Shown here: piece by piece, positions 46,867 to 55,904 of the stretch
How positions within the stretch are numbered: the first letter of the stretch is position 1
Layout: each line of letters opens with the position of its first letter
NCBI GenBank assembly: GCA_025462865.1
Contig: JAOAPI010000087.1
Coordinates: forward strand, 99,365-163,364
Direction: 5' to 3'
DNA length: 64,000 nucleotides
Source of the DNA: Candidatus Sulfotelmatobacter sp.
GTDB lineage: Bacteria > Acidobacteriota > Terriglobia > Terriglobales > Acidobacteriaceae
Made by a program: the position numbers and the translations under genes
The notes under the pieces: model-generated
What the model saw: the letters and a program-made list of their open reading frames with translations, nothing else
Database searches by the model: none
Told to the model about the DNA's origin: nothing

Positions 46867-47205
46867 CTATTTTTCCTTCGGCGGCAAGGTCAGGCCAAAT
46901 ACCGAAATCATTCCCTGGCCGGCCACGTTCACCTTGGCTTCCGCCGGATTCGGCAAATATAGAGTCTGGCAGTGCTCGCAGCGGTAGACCTCTGCATCCG
47001 GTCCCCAGGCTTTTTCGGCATCGCCGCAAGCCTTCTCGAGGACATCAGTAGTGTAGAACCAGCGTTTCAAATGACCGCCGCAAAATTTTCCCTTCTCATT
47101 TTTCTCGTTGCAGGCGCGCTGTCCCGCCTTCTTGATTTTCACCTTATGATGAGGGAGTTGCGGAGGAGTCTGCGTACCAGAAGTCGTGATTTCGCCAGTC
47201 GCCAA
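46867..47205 (-). CDS. Small cysteine-rich hypothetical protein
   Basis: A 112-residue protein with Cys pairs spread as CNEKNEKGKFCGGH, CGDAEKAWG and CEHC near residue 80, which could bind zinc. It is Lys-rich at the start and has no signal peptide. No family was recognised. It stands alone between two minus-strand genes. Confidence 0.55.
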   Translation of the reverse strand: MATGEITTSGTQTPPQLPHHKVKIKKAGQRACNEKNEKGKFCGGHLKRWFYTTDVLEKACGDAEKAWGPDAEVYRCEHCQTLYLPNPAEAKVNVAGQGMISVFGLTLPPKEK

Positions 47206-47402
47206 AGGACTTACCCTCGTATTGCGGCCGCCAGCGCCGCCGGAATCGCCTTACGAGCGTCATTGTACTCGAAGCGGAAAGCCCAAGGCCAAAGCCGCGA
47301 TCCAAATGAAGTTCGGTATATACGCTCAGGGATGGACGACGGCAGGCTATCTATCGCGCGAAAGTCCCTTAAAAAATCCGAGCTAGGCACGTGGATTGAT
47401 GG

Positions 47403-47894
47403 CTAGAATTCCCTCTTTGGCGGCGTCTGCTCGAAACCTACGCGTCCCAGAATAATTACGGCATCGTAGTAGCTTTCGCCCTTCAGCGGTTCACCCGCCA
47501 TGCGCCGCAGCATCGCAATCTGGCCGACATGAGTCAATGCGTCGGCAATTGGCCCTTGAAACAGTTTTTCGGGAGAAGTGTGTAAGGGTTCGTCTGAAGC
47601 CAGGAAGTCGTCGAGTTTCTTGAGAGCAATGAAAAAGCGATCGATCTCGTTCTCCCATGGCAGAGGCTTGGAATCTTTCCACGTTCGGTTTCCAATCGCA
47701 ATCGACAGCGCCCAATCCATTAAGTCGCCGATGTGGGCCAAAATCAGTCCCGGGGCGCGCAGTCCTTCGCCGGCGTTAAATTCCGTGAACCCTCGCGGGG
47801 CGTTACGCAGGGCCTTGCCTCCGCGATAGGCGAGAGTAGCCAGTGCGTGCCGCAGCAATTCGCGCTTTGGGTCGGAAGGTGAAAGATCGCTCAT
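47403..47894 (-). CDS. DinB-like four-helix protein
   Basis: A 163-residue protein with the layout of DinB/YfiT-like four-helix proteins: an early helix HALATLAYRGGKAL, a metal-region AHIGDLMDWALSI, a middle helix and a late THVGQIAMLRRMAGEPLKGESYY. DinB-type proteins act as metal-dependent thiol transferases or damage-induced proteins; the role here is unknown. Confidence 0.72.
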   Translation of the reverse strand: MSDLSPSDPKRELLRHALATLAYRGGKALRNAPRGFTEFNAGEGLRAPGLILAHIGDLMDWALSIAIGNRTWKDSKPLPWENEIDRFFIALKKLDDFLASDEPLHTSPEKLFQGPIADALTHVGQIAMLRRMAGEPLKGESYYDAVIILGRVGFEQTPPKREF

Positions 47895-47952
47895 GCAGTT
47901 GGCCTCGGTTCTCGATTATCGGTAATCGTTCTCGGTGATCGGAACTTTTGTT

Positions 47953-49524
47953 TTAGAGTCGCCTGCGTTTGACCAGACCTGCGGCGCGCATCGCACCACT
48001 CAAGCGTTTCCAGATGCCTCGGGCAAACTGGAAATCGAGAAAGCCTTCCATCTGGCGCGCAAAATTTGCTCCGTAGCCGTACCACCACACCTTCTTCATT
48101 CTCGGCATCAGGTCCGAGTCCAGATATTTTAACCGCACCATCTCTTCCAATCCGAAGCGTCCGTGAGCGCGTCCTATTCCACTAGCTTTCATGCCGCCAT
48201 GCGGCGCCTCACTGATACCGAAGTATGAGATCACATCATTCACCATCACGGTGCCGGAGTGAATTTGACGGGCCAGAATTTCACCGCGTTTCTTGTCGCG
48301 TGTCCACACGCTGGCGGCCAAGCCGAATTCTGAATCGTTTGCCAAGCGCATCGCTTCTTCATCGGTGCCGAAACCCATTACCGGAAGCACGGGACCGAAC
48401 GTCTCCTCGCGCATAATGCACATTTCGTGAGTAACATCGGCGAGAAGAGTCGGCATGTAAAAATTCCTACCCAGGTCTGGCAAACGCGTACCGCCGGCCA
48501 GAACACGTGCCCCGCGCGCTACGGCATCCCTCACGTGCTCCTCCACGATCTCCAACTGATGCTCGTGGATCATAGGTCCAACGTCAATCTCAGGGTCGAG
48601 TCCGGACCCGACTCGTAGTTTTTTCATTTTTTCCAAGCACGAATTGAGGAACGCTTGATACAAATTGCGATGCACATAGCAGCGTTCTACTGACAGGCAG
48701 GTCTGACCGGCATTGACAAATGCTCCCCACACCGCAGCGCTCGAAGCCACGTCGACATCAGCATCGTCCATCACGAGCATGGGATCCTTGCCTCCTAATT
48801 CCAAGACCACGGGCAGCAACCGCTCCGCTGCAGCCGCGGCAATACGCTTGCCGGTCGCTACGCTGCCGGTGAAGACCAGCTTGTCAATTTCCGAATGGAT
48901 CAGTGCCGCGCCGGTTCCGCCATCGCCAACCACTACCTGAAAAATATCCTGAGGCACGCCGGCCGCATGCAGGAGGGATTTCAATTCCAACGCGACCAGC
49001 GAGGTAAATTCCGAAGGCTTCAACACAACTGCATTGCCCGCCACCAGCGCTGCAAGCGCTTCAGTGGCAGGAATTGAAAATGGATAATTCCAAGGGGAGA
49101 TGATGCCTACCACGCCATAGGGCTCACGGATCAATTGCCCGCTCTTCAGTTTGGCAGCAAGGTTTCCATGCGGAAGGTGTTCGTCTCGCAACAGGCGATA
49201 GGAGTTATCAATCAGAAACCGCGCCGCATCCAGCACCACCAGCACTTCGGTAGTTAAAGCTTCCGACCGAGGTTTTCCTGCCTCGCAAGTAATGAGCGTG
49301 GCAATCTCAGATTTCTTCTCCAGTAGCCGCCGCTGAAACTCGCGCAGCACAGCGATTCGATTGCGCACGCTGAGGTCTGCCCACCTCTTTTGCGCTGCCC
49401 GCGCCCGAGAAACCGCTGCTATAACCTCATCATCGCCCGCACATTCCAACTCGCGCAGAACTTCGCCCGTCGCCGGATTCACCGACGACACTGTGCGCAC
49501 GCCGATTGGAATATTCGTAGCCAT
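47953..49524 (-). CDS. Aldehyde dehydrogenase family protein (long-chain or succinate semialdehyde type)
   Basis: A 523-residue aldehyde dehydrogenase. The catalytic Cys276 lies in NAGQTC and Glu242 in LELGGKDP; the cofactor loop is VFTGSVATGK. The C-terminal tail is about 40 residues longer than usual and ends KRRRL, and holds WWYGYGANFARQMEGF with hydrophobic and basic residues, possibly for membrane contact as in fatty-aldehyde dehydrogenases. The substrate is not read from the sequence. It is the second aldehyde dehydrogenase of the window and differs clearly from that at 32975. Confidence 0.88.
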   Translation of the reverse strand: MATNIPIGVRTVSSVNPATGEVLRELECAGDDEVIAAVSRARAAQKRWADLSVRNRIAVLREFQRRLLEKKSEIATLITCEAGKPRSEALTTEVLVVLDAARFLIDNSYRLLRDEHLPHGNLAAKLKSGQLIREPYGVVGIISPWNYPFSIPATEALAALVAGNAVVLKPSEFTSLVALELKSLLHAAGVPQDIFQVVVGDGGTGAALIHSEIDKLVFTGSVATGKRIAAAAAERLLPVVLELGGKDPMLVMDDADVDVASSAAVWGAFVNAGQTCLSVERCYVHRNLYQAFLNSCLEKMKKLRVGSGLDPEIDVGPMIHEHQLEIVEEHVRDAVARGARVLAGGTRLPDLGRNFYMPTLLADVTHEMCIMREETFGPVLPVMGFGTDEEAMRLANDSEFGLAASVWTRDKKRGEILARQIHSGTVMVNDVISYFGISEAPHGGMKASGIGRAHGRFGLEEMVRLKYLDSDLMPRMKKVWWYGYGANFARQMEGFLDFQFARGIWKRLSGAMRAAGLVKRRRL

Positions 49525-49630
49525 GGTTTACCGAATCGACCTACCGAATTCTGTTTACCGCATTCCGCATAGACTTAGTTCCCTGCTTGGGGGCGCCGCG
49601 CCTTCGTTGCGCCACTCTCAGGCTCAGACC

Positions 49631-50404
49631 TCAATACTCCACATTCACCAGATATAGTCCGCTGGCCGGTGCTGTTGCTCCCGCAGCCGACCGGACGCGC
49701 GCCTGCAGAATGCGCGTCATGTCTTGATGCTCCAGAGTTCCCTTGCCCACGAGGATAAACGTTCCTACCAGATTTCTCACCATGTGGTGCAGAAAACCTG
49801 ATCCAGTCACGGTATATACGAACTCGTCCGCTTGCCGCTGCCAATGCGAAGAAAAAATCCGCCGTACATTCCCGGACAGCAACGGCGACAGCGATGACTC
49901 ATTGCGTCCCCATTCAGTATCTACTGCAGCAAACGAAGTGAAATCATGTTCACCCTCCACCAGTCGCGCCGACCGAACTATCGCCGACTCATCCAAAGGA
50001 TACGGATAATGCCATACATACCTGGCGAGAAATGGCGGGCAGACTGCCTCGCGAAAAATCCGGTATCGATAGGTCTTACCTCGAGCCGACTTGCGCGCAT
50101 GAAAATTGGCAGCAACTTCTTCCACCTTCAAAACTCGCACTGACGCCGGCAAAATGTCATTCAGCGCCTTCACGAAATTTCCTGTCGGCACAGAGGATTC
50201 GGTGACAAATGTCGCCACCTGCGCCAGAGCATGTACGCCTGCATCTGTCCTGCCAGAACCTTGCGGCAGGACGCTTTCACCGGTAATTCGCCCAATGGCC
50301 GAAAAGAGAGCGCCCTGAATCGTCGAGGCATCAGGTTGCACCTGCCAGCCAGAGAAATCCGTTCCGTCATAGGAAAGAATCAGTTTGAGATTACGCATTC
50401 CCAT
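49631..50404 (-). CDS. truA: tRNA pseudouridine synthase A, TruA
   Basis: A 257-residue enzyme that makes pseudouridine at positions 38-40 of tRNA anticodon stems. The catalytic Asp54 is in SGRTDAGVHA, with YDGTDFSGWQ near the start and HHMVRNLVGT near the C-terminus. The start is at 50404 or two codons later (50398, MRNLKLI), both reasonable. It follows the second aldehyde dehydrogenase gene, 106 bases away on the same strand, with no functional link. Confidence 0.94.
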   Translation of the reverse strand: MGMRNLKLILSYDGTDFSGWQVQPDASTIQGALFSAIGRITGESVLPQGSGRTDAGVHALAQVATFVTESSVPTGNFVKALNDILPASVRVLKVEEVAANFHARKSARGKTYRYRIFREAVCPPFLARYVWHYPYPLDESAIVRSARLVEGEHDFTSFAAVDTEWGRNESSLSPLLSGNVRRIFSSHWQRQADEFVYTVTGSGFLHHMVRNLVGTFILVGKGTLEHQDMTRILQARVRSAAGATAPASGLYLVNVEY

Positions 50405-50611
50405 ACGATTGTCACTCCAAGGCCTCGTTTTTTGGTCTTTATATTGGCCTTGAGGATGGCAGACTGGCTGTTATTCCGGTCCGCATTCGGGTTCTAACTG
50501 TATAGCGTGACGGCAGCGTCAGACGATAGTTTGATGGTAGCTAAGGCGCTAGCTCATCTTAGCCGGTGGACCGCTTCCACCGTATTTTTGGTGTCGCTGA
50601 AGGGAGTCTTC

Positions 50612-51007
50612 TTGGTTCGAATATTCGTGGTTGAAGCAAATGCGCTGATGCGAGCCGAGCTTCGGGCCGTGCTCGAAAACCCCAAAGATTGGGCTGTGGT
50701 TGGTGAAGCCGAAGACGGAAAAAAAGCGATCGAAACCTGGGACGATCACGCTCCGAATGTCACGATCATGGATTTTATGATGCCTGAAATGGATGGCTTG
50801 GAGGCCGGTCGCAACCTCTCACAGAAACATCCAGAATCGCCAGTCTTGATGGTCACGATTGATCCATCGCGACAATTGGAAGAAGAAGCGAAAAAGGCTG
50901 GGATTAAGGGTCTCTGCCAGAAGGCTGACGTGCGATCGATCCTGAAGGCGGTCGAAGCCTTAGTTAACGGCGGAATGTATTTCCAACGCGATTTGGCCCC
51001 AGCCTAA
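50612..51007 (+). CDS. Single-domain response regulator (receiver only)
   Basis: A 131-residue CheY-like receiver with phospho-acceptor Asp54 (TIMDFMMPEMDG) and Lys in CQKADV. The first acidic pair is replaced: the usual DD reads VEAN, so only Glu remains to bind Mg. The TTG at 50612 is chosen because AGGGAG lies five bases upstream and the receiver starts here; a longer frame from 50507 has no ribosome site. No kinase or output domain lies next to it, so it is an orphan regulator. Confidence 0.83.
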   Translation: MVRIFVVEANALMRAELRAVLENPKDWAVVGEAEDGKKAIETWDDHAPNVTIMDFMMPEMDGLEAGRNLSQKHPESPVLMVTIDPSRQLEEEAKKAGIKGLCQKADVRSILKAVEALVNGGMYFQRDLAPA

Positions 51008-51116
51008 CTCTACCCGCTCGGCTCAAGCTCCGCACAATCCAGATGGGCGCAAGCACACGCATCCAGAAGCGCGTTTAGCAATCCGGCCTTGTCATCGAAC
51101 TTAAACAGCGACAGAC

Positions 51117-52382
51117 TTACGGAATAAACTCGTAGACCGTCCCGTCGTTTGCGGGGCCCCCGTGAGTAGTTGCACCGTAGAACTTTCCCCCAGGACCAGG
51201 CGCCATTCCGTTGTACGCGAAGCCGGAGGCTGGCGCGCCCGGAAAGCGATAAGGTACGGTTTCTGTCCAGCTGCCATTGGAGTTTCGTCTCACCTTGAAA
51301 ATCACTCCGCAGGCGCAGTTAGTACCACCGTCACTGGTGGTGCCGTACAAGTTGCCCGCTGCGTCGCGGACAAGTGTGCTGATGGGACTGCTGCCGTCCG
51401 TCCCGCCTTTGAAGCTGTAAAGCACGGTCTCACTCCAGGACCCATTAGCATTGGTCAGCTTATACACGGTGCCAACATCGTTGACTCCCGCGTAATAAGT
51501 GGTGCCATAGAGATTCCCGGCCTTGTCGAAAATCACGCCACCGTAAGGCGATGCGCCGTCCGGTTGATCCTTAAAGGCATACAGCGGAACCAGAGTCCAC
51601 CCCGTCTGACTGCGGACGATCTCGAAGGCGACGCCGTGTCCGTACGCGCCACCGACAGTAGCAACTCCGTAAAGATTTCCTGCACCATCCAGGATAAGGC
51701 GGCCAGCGGAGCCCGACGATCCATCATCGCCGCCGGTGAAGGCATGGACGACATGCAGTTTCCAGGAGCCGCCAGTCTGTGGCTGCAGTTGGTAGACACT
51801 ACCCAAGCCATAGGCTCCGGCCGTCGGAGTCATGCCGTAAAGATGCCCATGCTGGTCAAAGGTAACGCCGCTGCCCGGGCCCGAACCGTCGCTGCCGCCG
51901 GTAAAGTAATGGATCACGGTCTGCGTCCAGGTTCCGCCGGACTTGGTCAGCTTGAAAACCACGCCGCAGCCACCTTCACAAGATCCGCCACCACCCGTGA
52001 CTGCTGTGCCGTAGAGATTGCCCTGGGCGTCGAGCGTGACGCCTTTGTATGGCTCTCCACCATCTGTCCCACCGGTAAAGCTGTAGAGAACGGTATGAGT
52101 CCAGCCGGTGCCCGAGGGAGATAACTGAAAAACCGTCCCGCCGCCGAAATCCCCGCCCTGCACGGTCGTGCCATAAATATTTCCCGCACTGTCCACCACC
52201 AGATCGGTGTCCAGGTATTCGCCATCTTTGCCACCGGTGAAGCTGTAAATCACCTGCGTGGTGCTGGCTGACGCCAAACTGGCCAAGATCGTGGACATCG
52301 CGAAAATGGTTAGGGTTCCCACAATTAAATACGACAGTCGGAAAAGAGAGGTACTGCAATGCGGTAGTCGATGACTTGCCAT
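51117..52382 (-). CDS. Exported tandem-repeat protein, TIGR03803 (GloVer-containing) type
   Basis: A 421-residue protein with a hydrophobic export segment (about 15-40), then about seven or eight repeats of roughly 50 residues: 'VLYSFTGGTDGGEPYKGVTLDAQGNLYGTAVTGG', each with GNLYGTT and a GTVFxL block, as in the TIGR03803 family. The repeats probably form a beta propeller. Function unknown; this family is common in Acidobacteria and Myxobacteria and may be a surface or secreted protein. It stands alone on the minus strand. Confidence 0.88.
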   Translation of the reverse strand: MASHRLPHCSTSLFRLSYLIVGTLTIFAMSTILASLASASTTQVIYSFTGGKDGEYLDTDLVVDSAGNIYGTTVQGGDFGGGTVFQLSPSGTGWTHTVLYSFTGGTDGGEPYKGVTLDAQGNLYGTAVTGGGGSCEGGCGVVFKLTKSGGTWTQTVIHYFTGGSDGSGPGSGVTFDQHGHLYGMTPTAGAYGLGSVYQLQPQTGGSWKLHVVHAFTGGDDGSSGSAGRLILDGAGNLYGVATVGGAYGHGVAFEIVRSQTGWTLVPLYAFKDQPDGASPYGGVIFDKAGNLYGTTYYAGVNDVGTVYKLTNANGSWSETVLYSFKGGTDGSSPISTLVRDAAGNLYGTTSDGGTNCACGVIFKVRRNSNGSWTETVPYRFPGAPASGFAYNGMAPGPGGKFYGATTHGGPANDGTVYEFIP

Positions 52383-52556
52383 TTTGCTCCCCCTGATGGA
52401 TCTCCCGCGTCTGGAGATCAGCTCGATTGGCTAACGGCGTGGAACTATAGCATAAAAATTGATGGGAATTGTCTTGCGAAACGGTGCGGTTGCTGACGTT
52501 TTCCACGATAGGAGTTACACTTGAGGCTGGTTTCCGCGTAGCACATTGCCATTCCT

Positions 52557-54104
52557 GTGGAGGGTTTCCTGAGTTTGCGATTGAGAAGTTGGTTCTTCGT
52601 AGCCCTGTTCGGGTTGCTGACGATATTCTGCGTGGGACAGAATCAGATTCCCATCACCCTCGAAAGCAGTGAAACGATTTTTTCTGTACTCACCGCACTC
52701 AACGCTTGTGGCTACGACCAGGATTTGACCATCTCGGACGCCACCCGAAGCAACGTCAGAGCCGAGGTTCAGAAGGTGTTGCAGCAGTCTTCGGAAGCCC
52801 AGGCCGCCCGAGCTACCGTCTGCGACTACTACCAGACCCATGTAGCATCAAAGGATCCGAACCGTAATCTGTCGCAATACCTTTCGCTGGCCTTATATCT
52901 GGATGGCCCGCCGCATTTTATGCCGCGCCTGAAAGTGGAGGAATTGCCTCCAGATGCGGCAGCCATCGCTCCTTTTGGAGCGGTGCTGGAACATTTTTAT
53001 GAAAAAGTTGGGTTGCACTCGATCTGGGAGCGGCATCGCAATGATTACGCCGCGGCCATGAACCGGTATCACGAACCCCTAGCCAAGATGGTGTTCGATA
53101 CTGAGATCTACCTGAAGCAGCCTTCGTCGCAGTATCTCGGAAGGACCTTCACGATTTATCTGGACTTCATGGGTTCGCCCAACGAAACGGATGCGCGCAA
53201 CTATGGCTCGGCCTACTACGTGGTTGTCTTCCCCGCTCCGAACACGTCTTATGGAAGTGCACCTCAGACAGCGCTGAAGATGGATCAGATTCGACACACG
53301 TTTCTGCACTATGAAATGGATCCGCTCGCCGAGAAACATTACAGTTCGATCAAGCGGCTGCAGCCGCTGCTGCAATCGGTGAAACGCGCGCCGATGGAAG
53401 AGGGTTTCAAGACGGACATCTCTTTGCTTGTCACCGAATGTCTGGTGCGGGCCATTGAGATCCGCACCATGGGGAACAAGCAGACAGCAGAGGCCATGCG
53501 CGCCCAGGCGGTCGATGATGCGGTAAAACAGGGATACATTCTGACGCGATACTTCTACGACGCGGTGGCCGCGTTCGAAAAAGATCCGGCCGGAATTCGA
53601 GGAGCGTATGGCGCGTTTCTCGACAATGTGGACTTGAAAAAAGAGGAGAGAGCAGCAGCGGCAGTTCAGTTTGCCAGCGCAACTACTCCGGAACTGGTGC
53701 GGTTATCGCGCCCAGAAGAGCGACGCATGCTAGTGACTGCCGAGAAGCGCCTCGCTGCCGGCGATCCAAAAGGTGCGCAGGAATTGGCACAGCAGGCCCT
53801 CGATAAAAAGATCGGCGATCAGGGACGTGCGTTGTTCATCCTGGCGGAAGTCGCTGTAGCCAATAAAAACAGGGACGGAGCGCAGGATAGTTTTCAAAAA
53901 GCCATTGCCGCATCGCAGGATCCCATGGTTCTAGGTTGGTCGCATGTGTATCTGGGAAGGATTCTGGATATGAAAGAGGACCGCGAGGCAGCTCTTCAGG
54001 AATACCAGGCGGCATTGAATACGGGCGGCAAGCTTCCGGAGATCAAGGCAGCGGCACAACGGGGGCTGGAAAAGGCCTACGAGCCGCCGCCGAAGCCGCA
54101 GTAG
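52557..54104 (+). CDS. Exported protein with HxxxHxE motif and C-terminal TPR-like repeats
   Basis: A 515-residue protein. After a hydrophobic export segment (about 12-26: WFFVALFGLLTIFCVG) comes a 350-residue region with no recognised family. In it, IRHTFLHYEMDP (His247, His251, Glu253) resembles an altered metallopeptidase helix. The last 130 residues (AEKRLAAGDPKGAQELAQQALDK, GRALFILAEVAVANKNRDGAQDSFQKAI) are TPR-like. The start is a GTG at 52557; a TTG at 52575 after GGAGGG is also possible. It heads a run of plus-strand genes up to 60130. Confidence 0.75.
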   Translation: MEGFLSLRLRSWFFVALFGLLTIFCVGQNQIPITLESSETIFSVLTALNACGYDQDLTISDATRSNVRAEVQKVLQQSSEAQAARATVCDYYQTHVASKDPNRNLSQYLSLALYLDGPPHFMPRLKVEELPPDAAAIAPFGAVLEHFYEKVGLHSIWERHRNDYAAAMNRYHEPLAKMVFDTEIYLKQPSSQYLGRTFTIYLDFMGSPNETDARNYGSAYYVVVFPAPNTSYGSAPQTALKMDQIRHTFLHYEMDPLAEKHYSSIKRLQPLLQSVKRAPMEEGFKTDISLLVTECLVRAIEIRTMGNKQTAEAMRAQAVDDAVKQGYILTRYFYDAVAAFEKDPAGIRGAYGAFLDNVDLKKEERAAAAVQFASATTPELVRLSRPEERRMLVTAEKRLAAGDPKGAQELAQQALDKKIGDQGRALFILAEVAVANKNRDGAQDSFQKAIAASQDPMVLGWSHVYLGRILDMKEDREAALQEYQAALNTGGKLPEIKAAAQRGLEKAYEPPPKPQ

Positions 54105-54203
54105 CGATAGATCAGGAAATCACGGTTACAATTCCTTTGCAGATAAAACCGACCGGTGTTTTTGGTTGTGGAAATCGAAGGCGGCGCAAGCCAAGGAGAA
54201 AGC

Positions 54204-55037
54204 ATGAAGCGAGCAGCGATCATTATCGCGATGCTGGGAACAGCGGCGGCGAGTTTCGCGCAAGACAAGCCGGCGCAAAACGCACCTGCCAGTCAATCAG
54301 CAGGACAGGCAGCAGCGCCGGCAGGCAAGCGCCCACCCCAGGCCAAAACGCAACCTGAGTTCGATGCCTACAAGGCGGCAGCAGCCTTGACCGATCCGAC
54401 GGCGCAAGAGAAGGCCGCCGCGGACTTCGCTACGAAATTCCCCGACAGCGAATTACGGCCACTGCTGTACAAGGCAGTCATGCACTCTTATCAGCAGGCG
54501 AATAATTCCGACAAGATGCTCGAGATCGGGCAAAAAATCCTGTCCTATGATGCGGACGATCCGGAAGCGCTCCTAGGGGTGGCCCAAGTGCTGGCCGAGC
54601 GCACGCACGATACTGATCTGGACAAGGATCAGCGTCTGGCGGAGGCGCGAAAAAACGCTCAGCGCGCCCTGGTTACAGTGGAGACCGATGTTCCGGCTTC
54701 CGGCTATCCTCCGGAACAATTGAACGCCTTTAAGTCGTTTCTCCGTTCTGACGCGTACGCGATCCTGGGAACTCTTGATTTCAATGCAAAAGCGTGGCCG
54801 GATGCGGAAACAAATTTGCGAAAGTCGATTGAAGCTTTCCCGCAGCAGGTGGACCCGATCGCTGTATTCCGGCTCTCGGTGGCGCTCGATATGCAGAACA
54901 AATATCCCGAAGCCCTCAAGTACGCAAATCAGGCGGTGGACTTGACCAAGGAAGGCACGAGCGCCGGAGATGCCGCGCGCAAGGAGAAAGATAGGTTGAC
55001 GCAGCTGAGCAGCGGCGGCGCGCCCGCGAAGAACTGA
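54204..55037 (+). CDS. Exported TPR-like protein
   Basis: A 277-residue protein with a signal peptide (1-18: MKRAAIIIAMLGTAAASFAQ), a Pro/Ala/Gln-rich linker and a helical, TPR-like domain of the BamD/YbgF kind (QPEFDAYKAAAALTDPTAQEKAAADFATKFPDSELRPLLYKAVMHSYQQA). The ATG at 54204 has AAGGAG seven bases upstream and is preferred over a longer frame from 54156. It probably works in the periplasm in complex assembly; the exact role is unknown. Confidence 0.85.
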   Translation: MKRAAIIIAMLGTAAASFAQDKPAQNAPASQSAGQAAAPAGKRPPQAKTQPEFDAYKAAAALTDPTAQEKAAADFATKFPDSELRPLLYKAVMHSYQQANNSDKMLEIGQKILSYDADDPEALLGVAQVLAERTHDTDLDKDQRLAEARKNAQRALVTVETDVPASGYPPEQLNAFKSFLRSDAYAILGTLDFNAKAWPDAETNLRKSIEAFPQQVDPIAVFRLSVALDMQNKYPEALKYANQAVDLTKEGTSAGDAARKEKDRLTQLSSGGAPAKN

Positions 55038-55079
55038 GCGGATTGAAAGATGATCCGGTCTCATCGTTACTAACTCATC

Positions 55080-55883
55080 ATGAAGGAACGGGAAATTACC
55101 GCGCTGGAAACGGCGCTGGGCTACCACTTCCGGCGGCGGGCGGTGATCGAACAGGCCCTTACTCACAGCTCACAGGCTCGGGAGCAAGAGTCGCAACAGA
55201 TAGGCGAGAGCAAGTACAGAGTTAACGATAACGAGCAGCTGGAGTTTCTGGGAGACGCGATTCTTTCGCTCGTAACCAGCGAAGAATTGTTTCAGCGCTT
55301 TCCGCAGTTTCGGGAAGGTGAACTTTCAAAATTGCGTGCTCATGTCGTTAGTGAACGCCATCTCATTCAAGTGGCCCAGCGGCTGGAGCTGGGACACTAT
55401 CTCCGGCTGGGACGCGGCGAAGAGAAAAGTGGCGGCCGCAGCAAGACAGCCCTGCTGGTCGATGCCCTCGAAGCCGTTCTGGCAGCGATGTATTTAGATG
55501 GAGGAATCGAACCTGCTCGAGCATTCATCTTGCGGGAAATCCTGGCGCCCGAACTGGAGCGGATGGAACGCGAGGGTGGCTCCCTTCCCATGAACGATTT
55601 TAAGTCAGCCTTGCAGGAAACGCTGCAGGGATTGGGACTGGCACAGCCGTCATATGTGCTGGTGCAGGAAGCGGGACCAGAACACAGTAAGACCTTCACG
55701 GTGGAAGTACGTCTGAATACAAAGAACGGCGCAGGCCCGGCGGAATTTGTGGGACGCGCGCAAGGTTCCACAAAGAAAATGGCGGAGCAGGATGCCGCTC
55801 GACAGCTGCTGTCTTACCTGGCGTCACGGCCGCAATCGGCAGGAGCAAAACTGGCGCGAGGACAACGTTCCCCGGATGAATAA
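55080..55883 (+). CDS. rnc: Ribonuclease III
   Basis: A 267-residue endoribonuclease that cuts double-stranded RNA, for rRNA maturation and mRNA control. The RNase III signature NEQLEFLGDAIL lies at about 51-62 with Glu55 and Asp59, and the second acidic block is in DALEAVLAAMYLDGG. The C-terminal about 75 residues form a double-stranded RNA-binding domain (FKSALQETLQGLGLAQPSYV ... GSTKKMAEQDAARQLL). It is directly followed by two lepB genes; rnc and lepB are neighbours in many bacteria. Confidence 0.96.
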   Translation: MKEREITALETALGYHFRRRAVIEQALTHSSQAREQESQQIGESKYRVNDNEQLEFLGDAILSLVTSEELFQRFPQFREGELSKLRAHVVSERHLIQVAQRLELGHYLRLGRGEEKSGGRSKTALLVDALEAVLAAMYLDGGIEPARAFILREILAPELERMEREGGSLPMNDFKSALQETLQGLGLAQPSYVLVQEAGPEHSKTFTVEVRLNTKNGAGPAEFVGRAQGSTKKMAEQDAARQLLSYLASRPQSAGAKLARGQRSPDE

Positions 55884-55904
55884 ACTGGCTGGATCAGTGG
55901 AGTA

